The notes: generated by a model not told the origin, from the sequence alone. Positions 45,801 to 54,193 are shown, numbered from the stretch's first letter. The stretch: 64,000 nt of DNA from Lachnospiraceae bacterium (GCA_910574805.1 CAJTCV010000007.1:124001-188000), one strand, 5' to 3'. Translations and numbers: made by a program.

Positions 45801-48334
45801 TTACCCAGCACTATGCAGAATCCGGCGGACTGCTGGATAAGGTGTCCCTGAAGATCGGACGGAATGAGATCACTGTGCCGAAACTGTCCAGCACGGACGT
45901 GGAAAAGGGCGGCGCCCTCTATGTCCAGTATACCGGAAATAATCCGGAGGATCAGTATGCGGTCCGCATAAGCGGCGGGACTTCCTTCCCGGTGCTGAAC
46001 CTGTACCGGGTACCCGAAGGGGAGCGGGCGGAGAAGATCAGCAGCTATACGGCGGCGCTCCGGGCGTATGTGGAGAAGCTGTCGGCGATGCATATGGAAG
46101 AGCACCAGTCCGGCGGACATGCGCAGGTAGAGGGCTATGCATACAGTGAAAACACCTGTATCCTGAATACGACGGATATTGTGACAGACTATATGATGCT
46201 CTCTGTCCCGGCGAGCCAGGTGCTGGCGGGTCTTGGGGCGGATGCAGACAGCAGTATGGACGGGACGCTGAAGGCCATGGACCGGATGCTTCTGCTGTTC
46301 TACCAGCATAAAGGACTGACGGACTCCTTTGCAGAGGGGACAGCGCCGGAGATCGTGGCGAAGAACCATCTGCCGTATCAGTGTCTGAACATCCGGTATA
46401 TGAGGATGTTTGCGGGAGCCTTTATGTACGCCGCGGGCGATCACGTCGGTATCGGATGGGGGTCTGTGCCCGGACTTATGAACAGCGTACCAGTTCAGGC
46501 GGATGCAGAAGGCAGATATGTGAGCGGAAGGTATTTTGGCTGGGGTATCGCCCATGAGATCGGGCATCAGATCAACCAGTCCGCCTATGCGCATGCGGAG
46601 GTGACCAATAATTATTTCTCCGTGCTGGCGCAGGCAAAAGATACCAATGACAGCGTACGCTTCCAGTATCCGGAGGTATTTAAAAAGGTGACCTCCAATA
46701 CCACAGGCTATGCAGGCAATGTATTTACCCAGTTGGGAATGTACTGGCAGCTGCATCTTGCCTATGACAGAGGGTATAACTATAAGACCTACGGGACCTG
46801 GCAGGAGATCCAGGAGAACCTGTTCTTCGCAAGAGTGGACCGGTACGCCAGAGATACGGCTTCGGCCCCGGCTCCCGGCGGGACCCGCCTGGAGCTCTCG
46901 GAGGGCAGGGACCAGAACCTCATGCGTCTGGCCAGTGCAGCGGCGGAGCGTGATCTGACGGAATTTTTCACCAGATGGGGCATGGTACCGGACGACGGGA
47001 CCCGCGCCTATATGGGACAGTTTGCGAAGGAAGAGCGGGCAATTTACTATGTGGACGATGCGGCAAGGGTCTATGAGAAGACGCACAGTAAGCCGGAGGG
47101 TGTAACGGTAAGCTCCGTGACAGCGAAGGATAACGGCACCGGAGATGTGACCATCACCATCTCTTCTTCCGCACCGGAAGGCAGCATACAGGGCTATGAG
47201 GTCACCAGGACCTTTATTGAAGGCGGGAAGCCAAGAACAGAGGTCGCAGGCTTTACCCAGGGTTCCACCTTCACAGACCATGCGGCTTTCGCGGCAAACC
47301 ATACCATTACCTACAAGGTCAGAGCCGTGGATAAATGGATGAACTACTCCGCTGAAAAGGCGGCGGCGCCGGTGAAGGTCAGCGGAAGCGGGATTCTTGA
47401 TAAGAGCGGCTGGACCGTGACGACTAATATGGAGTCCAGAGGAGACGTACTGCCGCCGGACGGCACGGATGAACTGCCCTGCGAACCGGTGAAGGAATCC
47501 TCCATCACGAAGGTGATCAACAATGATCAGACGGATCTCTATACAGGGACGGCTTCGGATGCGGATCCGTACATCCTCCTGCAGCTCAACCGTCAGGAAG
47601 AGATCTCATCTGTCAGCTATGTCTGCGATGCGGCGGGAACGCCCATGAGCGACTATAAGATTGAGGTGAGCAGGGACGGAGAGACGTATAAGGAAGTGGC
47701 CGGCGGAACCTGGACCTTTGCGGACGGTATGGCCAGAGTGCATTTCACGGATACGAACCATCGGATCTGCACCTATGATGCGGCATTTGTGAAGCTGACA
47801 GCTTCAGGACAGAAAGGGGAGGAGATCTCTGTCACAGAGCTGAGCCTCTTCGGTCCTTCAGGAGACAGCGTGAAGCTGGAGGCCCAGGGCATCGGAGAGC
47901 TGAAGACGGACTATGTCTACGACAGCGGGAATCCGGGTGAGAAGATCCCGGCAGGCTCCATCGTATTTACCGGAACCTATAAAGGAAATCCGGCCTACAA
48001 TGTGGTGGTGCTCTATGACGCCGATGGAAATATCGTGGGCGGTACGAACAGCGAAGGAGAGCTGACGGCTCACCAGATCATACTGGCGCCTCCGCTTGGC
48101 GATGAAGACGCCGTGCTGGGCAATGTGTCCGAGGGCATCTGGATCTACTGGTTTGAGCCGGAGGATAACATGAAAAATAAACTGCCAGAGCAGGTGCGGG
48201 CGGAGCTCTACCGTGTGGACAATGCACTGACCAACGAAGGCCAGAGGCTGGTGAGCGATACACCGCTGGTGGAGGTTCCGGGTACGCTTCCGGGAATCAC
48301 CATTGAAAAAACGCCGGCAGAGGAGAGTGAATGA
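42854..48334 (+). CDS. Secreted multidomain M60-like (mucin-type) metallopeptidase with dockerin
   Basis: The 1826-residue exported protein has a signal peptide (FFAGILAAALVISSGSGAVS), a Gly/Ser/Asp tandem-repeat linker (about 70-145), a beta-rich domain (about 180-275), a dockerin-like pair of calcium loops (LNGDGKLDSGDTD, LYGDSRVDLLDLN; about 283-332), two FN3 domains (about 505-690), an F5/8-type C carbohydrate-binding domain (about 719-855), the M60/enhancin-like peptidase (about 920-1400) with HEIGHQINQ at 1234-1242 and a downstream AEVTNN glutamate, another FN3 (about 1415-1515), a second F5/8-type domain (about 1518-1673) and a C-terminal domain. M60 peptidases cut O-glycosylated mucins. 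The start at 42854 follows GGAGA and puts the signal peptide first; TTG 42728 is part of the promoter. No sortase motif is present. Confidence 0.9.
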   Translation: MRRKISRFFAGILAAALVISSGSGAVSARGTDRAVMWSAREAEDPEKDILEDNGDAGSSGPESNAPAGSRTGDDVQGSVGSGNDASDGSGAGDDGQGSDGSGSDASDGSGAGADGQGSDGSGSDASDGSEAGDNGQGSDGAGDDTLDGNSAPEAPQADPVGDGTPSERAGGQDQMEGAVEVLLTAGIPAGEPQVFQVELSGAASGSEEAVLEPATEDALDPPQASVRFPGLAPGSYEVRVSGSGYVTYTQKIQVDGLEYRVQLYAGDAGVKTAGSAHPGLLAKGDLNGDGKLDSGDTDLLVNAIDAGEYRPEYDLYGDSRVDLLDLNYLTRIMGQSREATLERFIPLDAAEITVAVGGIHEGSVDQLSGKEGGLTLSDAGSGMELDFDFSRYREAPVMEEILIGAPENKERAIAEGIVVIEKADGGSVVASVTERAAMSFVAAQESFTITPERDGSIRISLGGQIAVKRVTFKITKTANAGNLAEISSVKFVNDMESRIPEPEMDIPKNMAVRTSSRAFTVSWDRQNNVTAYEVRIVSEGRTDYRRTTATELNIQQFLGDKLTNGMVYEVSVQSLNGEWKSGFCASAEAVPKPNGRPDAPDGVKVTGGYRSLDVRWKKMEDTDSYTLYYREDGAASWEKIEGISGTYCQVTGLKDNTRYQVYLTGVNEIGEGPASLTASDKTISGLIPAKLPEYRLINTSNGEGKLSAHIVSAAISGASMVDSPLDQKEGSALGAFDNSYTSYIDRQDWDYGGAYPGRGKGVTVELDAVYEIGMITLAQPMDLGEFAYANIQYEDESGKWQTAKNVTISVKRSGDRKYYLIKLKDPVRTSRLQIGVGHRYGYYKVAISEIRLHTYDSLERDILDLYADDLYITLKDSVNQAVIDALQERLDTKDPVCGEYHPERDALQKELDAAKALLATEGLGQVIQVNPDITAQKDSGLSLGGLMGRQPLGVTAAAEENIVVYVGNPGMKSGDAAKLQLVFTQHYAESGGLLDKVSLKIGRNEITVPKLSSTDVEKGGALYVQYTGNNPEDQYAVRISGGTSFPVLNLYRVPEGERAEKISSYTAALRAYVEKLSAMHMEEHQSGGHAQVEGYAYSENTCILNTTDIVTDYMMLSVPASQVLAGLGADADSSMDGTLKAMDRMLLLFYQHKGLTDSFAEGTAPEIVAKNHLPYQCLNIRYMRMFAGAFMYAAGDHVGIGWGSVPGLMNSVPVQADAEGRYVSGRYFGWGIAHEIGHQINQSAYAHAEVTNNYFSVLAQAKDTNDSVRFQYPEVFKKVTSNTTGYAGNVFTQLGMYWQLHLAYDRGYNYKTYGTWQEIQENLFFARVDRYARDTASAPAPGGTRLELSEGRDQNLMRLASAAAERDLTEFFTRWGMVPDDGTRAYMGQFAKEERAIYYVDDAARVYEKTHSKPEGVTVSSVTAKDNGTGDVTITISSSAPEGSIQGYEVTRTFIEGGKPRTEVAGFTQGSTFTDHAAFAANHTITYKVRAVDKWMNYSAEKAAAPVKVSGSGILDKSGWTVTTNMESRGDVLPPDGTDELPCEPVKESSITKVINNDQTDLYTGTASDADPYILLQLNRQEEISSVSYVCDAAGTPMSDYKIEVSRDGETYKEVAGGTWTFADGMARVHFTDTNHRICTYDAAFVKLTASGQKGEEISVTELSLFGPSGDSVKLEAQGIGELKTDYVYDSGNPGEKIPAGSIVFTGTYKGNPAYNVVVLYDADGNIVGGTNSEGELTAHQIILAPPLGDEDAVLGNVSEGIWIYWFEPEDNMKNKLPEQVRAELYRVDNALTNEGQRLVSDTPLVEVPGTLPGITIEKTPAEESE
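43081..43300 (+). repeat. 60-bp tandem repeat encoding a Gly/Ser/Asp linker
   Basis: Three full 60-bp units (43081-43140, 43141-43200, 43201-43260) and a partial fourth (43261 onward) encode GSDGSGSDASDGSGAGDDGQ-type repeats; a degenerate unit lies upstream at 43021. The near-identity suggests recent expansion and possible copy-number variation. Confidence 0.88.
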
Positions 48335-49374
48335 TGAACAGATGGACGAAGAGAACATGTGTTCTGGCCTGCTGCTTTCTTCTCCCGGGTGTCCGGGCGG
48401 AGGCATCCGCCCAGGACGTCATACTGACAGCAAAAGAAAATAAAGTCGAAGTCACAGTGGGCGCGCTGGATGAGGATGCGTATTCCATGCAGCTTGCGCT
48501 GGATGTGAAGGTGATAGAAGGAAATGCAGATACAAAGATCTCTTTTGAATTTGCTCCGGGCATCGCAGGAAGCGTGAAGCAGTATCGTTATGACCAGGAT
48601 ACGGGGACGCTGAATATCTATATCTCCGGCGGTCAGGACCAGAAGCTGTCCAAAGACCAGGAGCTTGGTATCGGGAAAGTCGTGGTGGATGCGGGGACCG
48701 GATCCACCTCCGCCACAGTGGATGTCCGCCAGGGCAGCCTGCAGATCGTCAATGACGCGTATGACCTGTACCGGTTTGCAGAGGTCAACGCATCACCCAC
48801 TCAGAAGGTGACGGTGGGAGAGAGCAGTACAGAGACTCCTTCTCCTGAGCCGGGAGAAAAGGAAGAGCCGTCGGAAGTGCCGGATTCGTCTCAGGGATCA
48901 TCCTCGGGATCTTCCTCGGGCTCTTCGTCCGGATCTTCTTCCGGCGGAGCGTCCCCGACCCCTGCGGGGAGCGGATCTGCCGTTCCTCCGGACCGGATCA
49001 AACCGGGCAGAACGGTCAAAGTCCGTCCTGTGAGCAGTTCGTCCGGATCAGAGGACGCTCCGGAGGAAGCCGGGGAGGAGCTTAAGGATCAGGAGCTTTT
49101 GGAAGACCCGGCTGCGGAGGATCCGTGGGAGGAGCCGGCGCCGGAGGACGGGACACTTCCGGAAGAGCCTGCGGATGACAGCGGGAAGGATACATCCGTC
49201 GGAGACGGAATCCTTCTGGGAGTGCTGGCAGCCGCTGCTGCAGCGGCCGGTGTGGTCGTCTTTCTGATGGTACAGGAGTACGGCAGAAGGAAAAAAACAC
49301 TGGAGGGGAAAGCGAGAAGGCAGGAGAAGCCTGACAGAAAGAAGAAGAGAAAGACACACAAAGACCAGCCCTGA
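48331..49374 (+). CDS. Membrane-anchored cohesin-like surface protein
   Basis: The 347-residue protein has a signal peptide (RTCVLACCFLLPGVRAEASA), a beta-sandwich of cohesin type (about 28-150: VEVTVGALDEDAYSMQLALD, ISFEFAPGI, GTLNIYISGG, LGIGKVVVDAG), a Ser/Gly/Pro and acidic linker, and a C-terminal membrane helix (about 293-313) followed by a Lys/Arg-rich cytoplasmic tail. Its ATG overlaps the stop of the M60 gene (ATGA). Cohesins bind dockerins, and the M60 protein carries a dockerin-like segment, so this protein probably holds the peptidase at the cell surface. A perfect hairpin overlaps its stop codon. Confidence 0.78.
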   Translation: MMNRWTKRTCVLACCFLLPGVRAEASAQDVILTAKENKVEVTVGALDEDAYSMQLALDVKVIEGNADTKISFEFAPGIAGSVKQYRYDQDTGTLNIYISGGQDQKLSKDQELGIGKVVVDAGTGSTSATVDVRQGSLQIVNDAYDLYRFAEVNASPTQKVTVGESSTETPSPEPGEKEEPSEVPDSSQGSSSGSSSGSSSGSSSGGASPTPAGSGSAVPPDRIKPGRTVKVRPVSSSSGSEDAPEEAGEELKDQELLEDPAAEDPWEEPAPEDGTLPEEPADDSGKDTSVGDGILLGVLAAAAAAAGVVVFLMVQEYGRRKKTLEGKARRQEKPDRKKKRKTHKDQP

Positions 49375-49388
49375 GGGGGCTGGTCTTT
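49360..49388 (+). terminator. Terminator after the M60/cohesin operon
   Basis: A 12-bp perfect stem, AAAGACCAGCCC (49360-49371) with GGGCTGGTCTTT (49377-49388), has a 5-base loop and overlaps the TGA stop. Only TTT follows directly, so the U-tract is largely inside the stem. Confidence 0.75.
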
Positions 49389-49408
49389 GGCGTATGTTCA
49401 TAAACAAC

Positions 49409-49438
49409 TTGTAACAAAATGTCATATTTTATTAATAT
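49409..49438 (+). promoter_or_regulatory. Promoter of the MBOAT-SGNH pair
   Basis: TTGTAA (49409-49414) and TAATAT (49433-49438) with 18 bases between. The region is very AT-rich, so the exact pairing is uncertain. Confidence 0.45.
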
Positions 49439-49514
49439 ATATGATGCTTTTTGGATGCACAGGGATTTTATAATAACAATATGATGAAGAGATAGACGAA
49501 GAAGGTATTCATAC

Positions 49515-50921
49515 ATGGTTTTCAGCAGCTTTACGTTTCTGTTTTATTTTCTGCCTGCATTTCTGCTGGTCTATTTTCTGGCTCCTGTATCCTGGAAAAA
49601 TACAGTGATATTCGCCGCCAGCCTGATCTTTTATTATTATGGTGTCAGAGAATATCCGTATTATGTACTCCTGATGCTTCTGACCCTGGCTGTGAATTAT
49701 ACGGCGGCCCGGTACATGATGCGGTGCAGACGGAGAAGAGGAAAGACCATATGTCTGGCAGCAGGGATGACATGGAATATGGGCTGCCTGTTCGTATTTA
49801 AATATGCAGATTTCCTGAGCGGGAATCTGAATTTCCTGCTGGAGCGGACAGGGATCGGGGTGAGCATTCCCTGTATCCGGCTGGTTCTGCCCATCGGCAT
49901 CAGCTTTTATACCTTTCAGATCAGTTCTTATCTGATGGACGTCTACCGGGAAAAGGTACCTGCGGAGCGGTCTCTTCTGACACTTGGGACGTATCTGTGC
50001 ATGTTTCCTCAGCTGATCGCCGGCCCCATTGTGACCTACAGCGAGGTCCGCATCCAGATGCGCAGCCGGGAGCATTCCTTCCGGAACCTGGAGAACGGAC
50101 TGCGGGAATTCACCATCGGGCTGATTCTGAAGGTACTGATTGCCAACCGGGTGGGCAACCTGTGGACCCAGGTAAATTCCATCGGCTATGAGAGCATCTC
50201 CTGTCCCCTTGCGTGGCTGGGGATTGCGGCCTACACCTTCCAGATTTATTTTGACTTTTACGGATATTCCCTCATGGCAAAGGGACTGGGACGGATGATG
50301 GGCTTTGATTTCCCGGATAATTTTCAGGATCCGTATCTGTCCCGTTCCATGACGGAGTTCTGGAGGCGCTGGCATATGACCCTGGGGAGCTGGTTTCGGG
50401 AATATGTCTACATCCCTCTGGGAGGCAATCGGTGCCATCTGTACCGAAATCTGTTTCTTGTGTGGATGCTGACCGGCCTGTGGCATGGGGCCAACTGGAA
50501 TTTTGTCCTGTGGGGCTTCTTCCTCTTCCTTCTGCTCACGGCGGAAAAGTGCGGACTGAAGAAGCTTCTGGACAGGGTGCCGGCGCTGGGACATCTGTAC
50601 ATGCTGCTGATCATTCCCCTGTCCTGGCTGCTGTTCGCAGTCACGGACCTTAAGCAGTTTGCCGTGTACCTGGGCCGCCTGTTCCCGTTCTTTGCACAGA
50701 CGGGAAGCACGGTATTCCGGGGGGATTTTGTAAAATACGGAAGCGCATATTTCTGGCCCCTTGCCGCCGCCCTTCTGTGCTGCACCGGCATCCCGCGGAA
50801 GATTTATGAGACGAAGAAATACACTCTGACAGCGACTTTTGTACTGGTTCTTCTGTTCTGGGCGTGCGTATACTGCATGTATCTGGGGCTGGACGATCCG
50901 TTTTTATATTATCAATTCTAA
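49515..50921 (+). CDS. MBOAT family membrane O-acyltransferase
   Basis: The 468-residue protein has about ten membrane helices and the signature of the DltB/AlgI/PatA branch: FSSFTFLFYFLPAFLLVYFL at the start, LVLPIGISFYTFQISSYLMD, FPQLIAGPIV, FWRRWHMTLGSWFREYVYIP and the catalytic His324 in GLWHGANWNFVLWG. Such proteins move acyl groups (often acetyl) across the membrane to cell-wall or exopolysaccharide sugars. The SGNH gene 14 bases downstream would be the extracytoplasmic partner, as in PatA/PatB. Which polymer is modified cannot be read from the sequence. Confidence 0.9.
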   Translation: MVFSSFTFLFYFLPAFLLVYFLAPVSWKNTVIFAASLIFYYYGVREYPYYVLLMLLTLAVNYTAARYMMRCRRRRGKTICLAAGMTWNMGCLFVFKYADFLSGNLNFLLERTGIGVSIPCIRLVLPIGISFYTFQISSYLMDVYREKVPAERSLLTLGTYLCMFPQLIAGPIVTYSEVRIQMRSREHSFRNLENGLREFTIGLILKVLIANRVGNLWTQVNSIGYESISCPLAWLGIAAYTFQIYFDFYGYSLMAKGLGRMMGFDFPDNFQDPYLSRSMTEFWRRWHMTLGSWFREYVYIPLGGNRCHLYRNLFLVWMLTGLWHGANWNFVLWGFFLFLLLTAEKCGLKKLLDRVPALGHLYMLLIIPLSWLLFAVTDLKQFAVYLGRLFPFFAQTGSTVFRGDFVKYGSAYFWPLAAALLCCTGIPRKIYETKKYTLTATFVLVLLFWACVYCMYLGLDDPFLYYQF

Positions 50922-50935
50922 AGAGGAAATGAAGC

Positions 50936-51850
50936 ATGGAGAGAAGAAAGAGAAAGAAACATTCCTATACCATATCACTGGCGGCGAGCTTTCTGATTGT
51001 GGCGGCTGCCTGGGGTGCGGGGATCCTTCAGAAGGGAGACCGGGGGATTGCCCTGTATTTTCCAAAATCCATCGATGAAGTATATGCGGTATCCGACCAC
51101 ACAGGAGAAGCAGAGGAGCCGGATCTGCGTGCAGAGGAGGCCGGCGGCCCGCAGGAGGAGACAGAAGCAGCAGGGCCGTCTGGCCCGGAGGCCGGGGATA
51201 CGACGGCTCCGGAAGGGGCACAGGGGGCGCAGGAGCCCGTTCCGGAGGCAGGAGAGGCCCCGGAGCCGGCGATGTATGAGGCGGATACTTCTTATTTTGA
51301 CGATGCGCTGTTCATCGGCGATTCCCGGACGGTGGGGCTGAGCGAATACGGAGATCTGGGAAATGCAGAGGTGCTGGCGGATTCCGGCATGAATGTGTAT
51401 AAGATCTTTGACAAGGAGTTCGATACGGCGTCCGGTGAGAAGAAGCTTCTGGAGACGATCCTATCAGAACGTCAGTTCGGCAAGATCTATGTGATGCTGG
51501 GCATCAATGAGCTGGGATACGATCCGGACCAGACCGTGGCCAGATATGAGGCGCTGGTGGAGAAGCTGGAGGAAGCCCAGCCGGAGGCGAAGCTCTTCCT
51601 GCAGGCCAATCTCCATATCACGGCGAAGAAGTCAGAGACGTCGCCTGTCTATACCAACGAAAATATCGACCGGTTCAATCAGGCAGTGGAGCAGATGACG
51701 GATGGCAGGAACCGGTTCTATCTGGATGTGAACGAGCTGTTTGACGATGAAAACGGCAATCTGTCGGAGACCTATACCATGGACAATGCCCATGTTCTCG
51801 GGAAATATTATGCAGACTGGGTGGCATGGATCCTGCAGCATGCCAGATAA
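50936..51850 (+). CDS. SGNH/GDSL-type hydrolase or acetyltransferase, membrane anchored
   Basis: The 304-residue protein has an N-terminal membrane anchor (about 10-30), an acidic Pro/Glu/Ala-rich stalk (about 60-115) and an SGNH domain with block I FIGDSRTVG (Ser near 129), an oxyanion-type GINELGYDP and the terminal Asp/His pair in MDNAHVLGKYYADW. In MBOAT pairs this domain completes transfer of the acyl group to the polymer or removes it. GAGGAAATG-type ribosome site precedes the start. The domain faces outside if the single N-terminal helix is oriented by its flanking RRKRKKH. Confidence 0.87.
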   Translation: MERRKRKKHSYTISLAASFLIVAAAWGAGILQKGDRGIALYFPKSIDEVYAVSDHTGEAEEPDLRAEEAGGPQEETEAAGPSGPEAGDTTAPEGAQGAQEPVPEAGEAPEPAMYEADTSYFDDALFIGDSRTVGLSEYGDLGNAEVLADSGMNVYKIFDKEFDTASGEKKLLETILSERQFGKIYVMLGINELGYDPDQTVARYEALVEKLEEAQPEAKLFLQANLHITAKKSETSPVYTNENIDRFNQAVEQMTDGRNRFYLDVNELFDDENGNLSETYTMDNAHVLGKYYADWVAWILQHAR

Positions 51851-51885
51851 AGAAGCCCGTTCCGGAGCCGGGGCGAAGATCAGGA

Positions 51886-51914
51886 TAGACTTCACACGCC
51901 GTATATGCTATACT
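51886..51914 (+). promoter_or_regulatory. Promoter of the cupin gene
   Basis: TAGACT (51886-51891), 17 bases, TATACT (51909-51914). The -35 is imperfect. Confidence 0.5.
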
Positions 51915-51959
51915 CTTTCTGAAGAGAACAGGCGAATAAGCCGGAAAGAGGAGACAGTT

Positions 51960-52301
51960 ATGGTTCGGAAAGCAGAGATCAGCACAGTAGAGGGCCTCCG
52001 GGGAGGCAGCGGAAAACTGGAAATGCATCATATCCTGAAGCCGGAGGAGCTCAACGGGCACGGAAGGCTGTATGCGCTGGTGAGGATGGAGCCTCACAGC
52101 AGTATTGGATATCATGAGCACATGGGGGAGACGGAACCTTATTATGTGCTGTCGGGGCACGGTACGTTCGTGGATCATGAGAAGAACCGGATCCCGGTGG
52201 GACCGGACGATGTATGCCTGATCGAATGCGGGCAGAGTCATGGTTTTATCAATGATTCGGATGAGGAACTGGTGATGATGGCGCTGGTCTATAATGAATA
52301 G
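51960..52301 (+). CDS. Small cupin domain protein
   Basis: The 113-residue protein is a single cupin barrel. Motif 1 is visible as SSIGYHEHMGETEPYYVLSG with His-x-His and Glu metal ligands, and motif 2 as DDVCLIECGQSHGFIND with a histidine. Such small cupins may act as isomerases, metal-binding sensors or sugar-handling proteins; nothing nearby identifies a substrate. The start at 51960 follows GAGGAG; a longer frame from 51741 would overlap the SGNH gene. Confidence 0.85.
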   Translation: MVRKAEISTVEGLRGGSGKLEMHHILKPEELNGHGRLYALVRMEPHSSIGYHEHMGETEPYYVLSGHGTFVDHEKNRIPVGPDDVCLIECGQSHGFINDSDEELVMMALVYNE

Positions 52302-52348
52302 CGGCCCGCAGAAGCGTGAGCAGAGCATGGAGCAAGGAGGTTGAGGAC

Positions 52349-53263
52349 ATGCCCATGGAGACAAAGGCGCCCGGTGCTTACCCGGAGGGGAGTAAAAAAG
52401 AAGATCCGGATGTATCAATGGAGGCGTATGCAGCAGAGCTTCGGAATCTGAAAGAAGCCTTTGCGCTGTATTCCCCTCTGACGCATATGTCCTATGTGGA
52501 GTGCGAACAGGTGGATTACAATGACCAGGTGCGTCTGTATGCGGCAAAGGCGGACGCGCAGGCAGAGGCAAAGGAGCTGGAGGCAGAAGGGATCCCGGCC
52601 CAGGTCCGGGAATTCAGGACGGTGGAGATGTCCGTGCCGGTGAAGGCGGATCATCCGGAGGGAGAGAAAAAGAAAATATATCTGAATCAGGTCCGTCAGT
52701 ACATGAGCACCCTGCCTTTTATTGGTGTCAATGCAGTGTGCTATAAGCCGGCGGGGAGACCGGGCAGGACCATAGAACTTTCCAGGATACTTCCGGAGGA
52801 GCTGGAGAAAAAAGCAGGAGAAAATCCCCTGTATCAGCCATGCCTTCAGCTTACGGGGCTGTATCTCATGCAGGAAGCCCGCAGGAAGAAGGAATATATA
52901 GACAGAAAAATGCTGCAGGAGCAGGAAGAGGAATTTACCCATAACCTGTGCAGCTCCAGGCTGTTCGTGGCAGTCCTGCCGCCGGAGGGTCAGGAGAAGG
53001 AGCAGGCGGTGGATCTGAAGACCTGTCAGCTTCCGTATCTCAGGCAGCAGAACGGGGACTGCTTTTTTCCCGTTTTTACAGATATCTGGGAGCTGCAGAA
53101 ATACGCACAGGGGAAGAAAAACCTGCGTCCCGTTCAGGTTCCGTTTCCGGAGATACAGAAGTTCTGGGTCAGGGACGCGAAGGCGTATATCATCAACCCC
53201 ATGGGTTCCTCCATTCCCGTCACAAAGGAGATGATCTCCCGGATCCTGGAACGGTTTTCTTAA
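52349..53263 (+). CDS. SseB-like domain protein of unknown function
   Basis: The 304-residue cytoplasmic protein ends in an SseB N-terminal-type domain (about 195-304): FFPVFTDIWELQKYAQGK, VQVPFPEIQKFWV and AYIINPMGSSIPV. The N-terminal half (AKADAQAEAKELEAEGIPAQ, YMSTLPFIGVNAVCYKP) is not recognised. SseB was named from enhanced serine sensitivity in E. coli; its biochemical role is unknown. The ATG at 52349 lies eight bases after AAGGAGG. Its stop overlaps the convergent SdpI gene's stop. Confidence 0.7.
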   Translation: MPMETKAPGAYPEGSKKEDPDVSMEAYAAELRNLKEAFALYSPLTHMSYVECEQVDYNDQVRLYAAKADAQAEAKELEAEGIPAQVREFRTVEMSVPVKADHPEGEKKKIYLNQVRQYMSTLPFIGVNAVCYKPAGRPGRTIELSRILPEELEKKAGENPLYQPCLQLTGLYLMQEARRKKEYIDRKMLQEQEEEFTHNLCSSRLFVAVLPPEGQEKEQAVDLKTCQLPYLRQQNGDCFFPVFTDIWELQKYAQGKKNLRPVQVPFPEIQKFWVRDAKAYIINPMGSSIPVTKEMISRILERFS

Positions 53264-53913
53264 CTTTTCCGCTGCTCCTGCCGCCACCAGACGTAGGACA
53301 TGATGCCCGGGATCAGGCAGGCAGCCAGGATGACGACCATATAGACCGGGAAGACGATGGTGCCGTCAAAGGGAAGAAAGGCACAGATGATGGACAAAAA
53401 TCCTGCGGCAAAGAAGCATTTGCCGCCCAGACGGTGGGTTCTGCGCCAGACTTCTTCGCTGGAAATCGTCCATGGAGTCTTGATTCCCATATAAAAATTG
53501 CTTTTGATCTTCGGCATGATATTTCCAAGGAACAGGAACAGAAGGCCGATTCCCAGCATGACGGCCATGGGGACGGATATGGTTCCCGGCCGGAAGGTCT
53601 CTGTCAGGGTAATGCCGTTTATGGCCAGCAGAAAGACCTCCATGAAAACACAGAAGAGATCATAGTATCTGCCGAATTTCTGATAGTTCTGCCGGCGCGG
53701 ATCGATCTTCGGGAGCAGGTCAAAAAGCACTGCCAGAGGAAGACCCGTGCCGGAGGTGAGAAAGATCATATGCCTGCCGCTGTAGGTGACGGTTCCGTCC
53801 AGGTCCCAGTGGGTGGGGATCTCCTGCGGGAGGCGTGGATAGATAACGGCGGCCAGCAGAAGGCCTGCGGCAGCCAGCAGATAGGTCAGTATGCGAAGCT
53901 TAGGATTTTTCAT
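53260..53913 (-). CDS. SdpI family membrane protein (DUF1648)
   Basis: The 217-residue protein has about six membrane helices and the SdpI/DUF1648 features PRLPQEIPTHWDLDGTVTY near the N-terminus and NFYMGIKTPWTISSEEVWRR in the C-terminal half. In B. subtilis SdpI protects against the SdpC killing peptide and also sequesters the repressor SdpR at the membrane. It overlaps the ArsR-type repressor gene by 14 bases, the same two-gene layout as sdpRI. No sdpC-like toxin gene is in the window, so it may sense another membrane stress or a neighbour's toxin. Confidence 0.87.
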   Translation of the reverse strand: MKNPKLRILTYLLAAAGLLLAAVIYPRLPQEIPTHWDLDGTVTYSGRHMIFLTSGTGLPLAVLFDLLPKIDPRRQNYQKFGRYYDLFCVFMEVFLLAINGITLTETFRPGTISVPMAVMLGIGLLFLFLGNIMPKIKSNFYMGIKTPWTISSEEVWRRTHRLGGKCFFAAGFLSIICAFLPFDGTIVFPVYMVVILAACLIPGIMSYVWWRQEQRKS

Positions 53914-54193
53914 GATCAGATCCTCCTTTTTCCATCTCTTTCAGAGTCAGTATCCAGTTCAGGATATCATCCAGTACCGTTGTATTTAAAGTATAATAGA
54001 TATATTTCCCCTTTTTCTCATCATCAATCAGGCCGGCATGCCTTAAGATGGACAGATGATGGGAGAGAGAGGCGCCTGTGATGGAGAAATGCTCCAGAAG
54101 CTCTCCCGCTGCCAGAGGCCCGGCGCGCAGAAGGTTCAGGATCTCTCTCCTGGTGGGGTCTGACAAAGCTTTAAAGCTGTCCTGAAAACCCAT
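53900..54193 (-). CDS. ArsR-family autorepressor, SdpR-like
   Basis: The 97-residue winged-helix protein reads FKALSDPTRREILNLLRAG, then AAGELLEHFSITGASLSHHL and a beta-wing KKGKYIYYTLN. It has no metal-binding cysteine pair, which is typical for SdpR-type autorepressors rather than ArsR metal sensors. The start at 54193 follows AAAGGAG; a TTG at 54238 would be too far upstream. A consensus promoter and a perfect inverted repeat lie upstream. Autorepression relieved by SdpI at the membrane is known in B. subtilis and is inferred here. Confidence 0.87.
   Translation of the reverse strand: MGFQDSFKALSDPTRREILNLLRAGPLAAGELLEHFSITGASLSHHLSILRHAGLIDDEKKGKYIYYTLNTTVLDDILNWILTLKEMEKGGSDHEKS

Noticed and set aside
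45341-47302. A 653-codon minus-strand open frame opposite the M60 peptidase
   Set aside because: GC-rich codon bias opens the antisense frame; no start context and no recognisable domain, while the plus strand has a clear peptidase.
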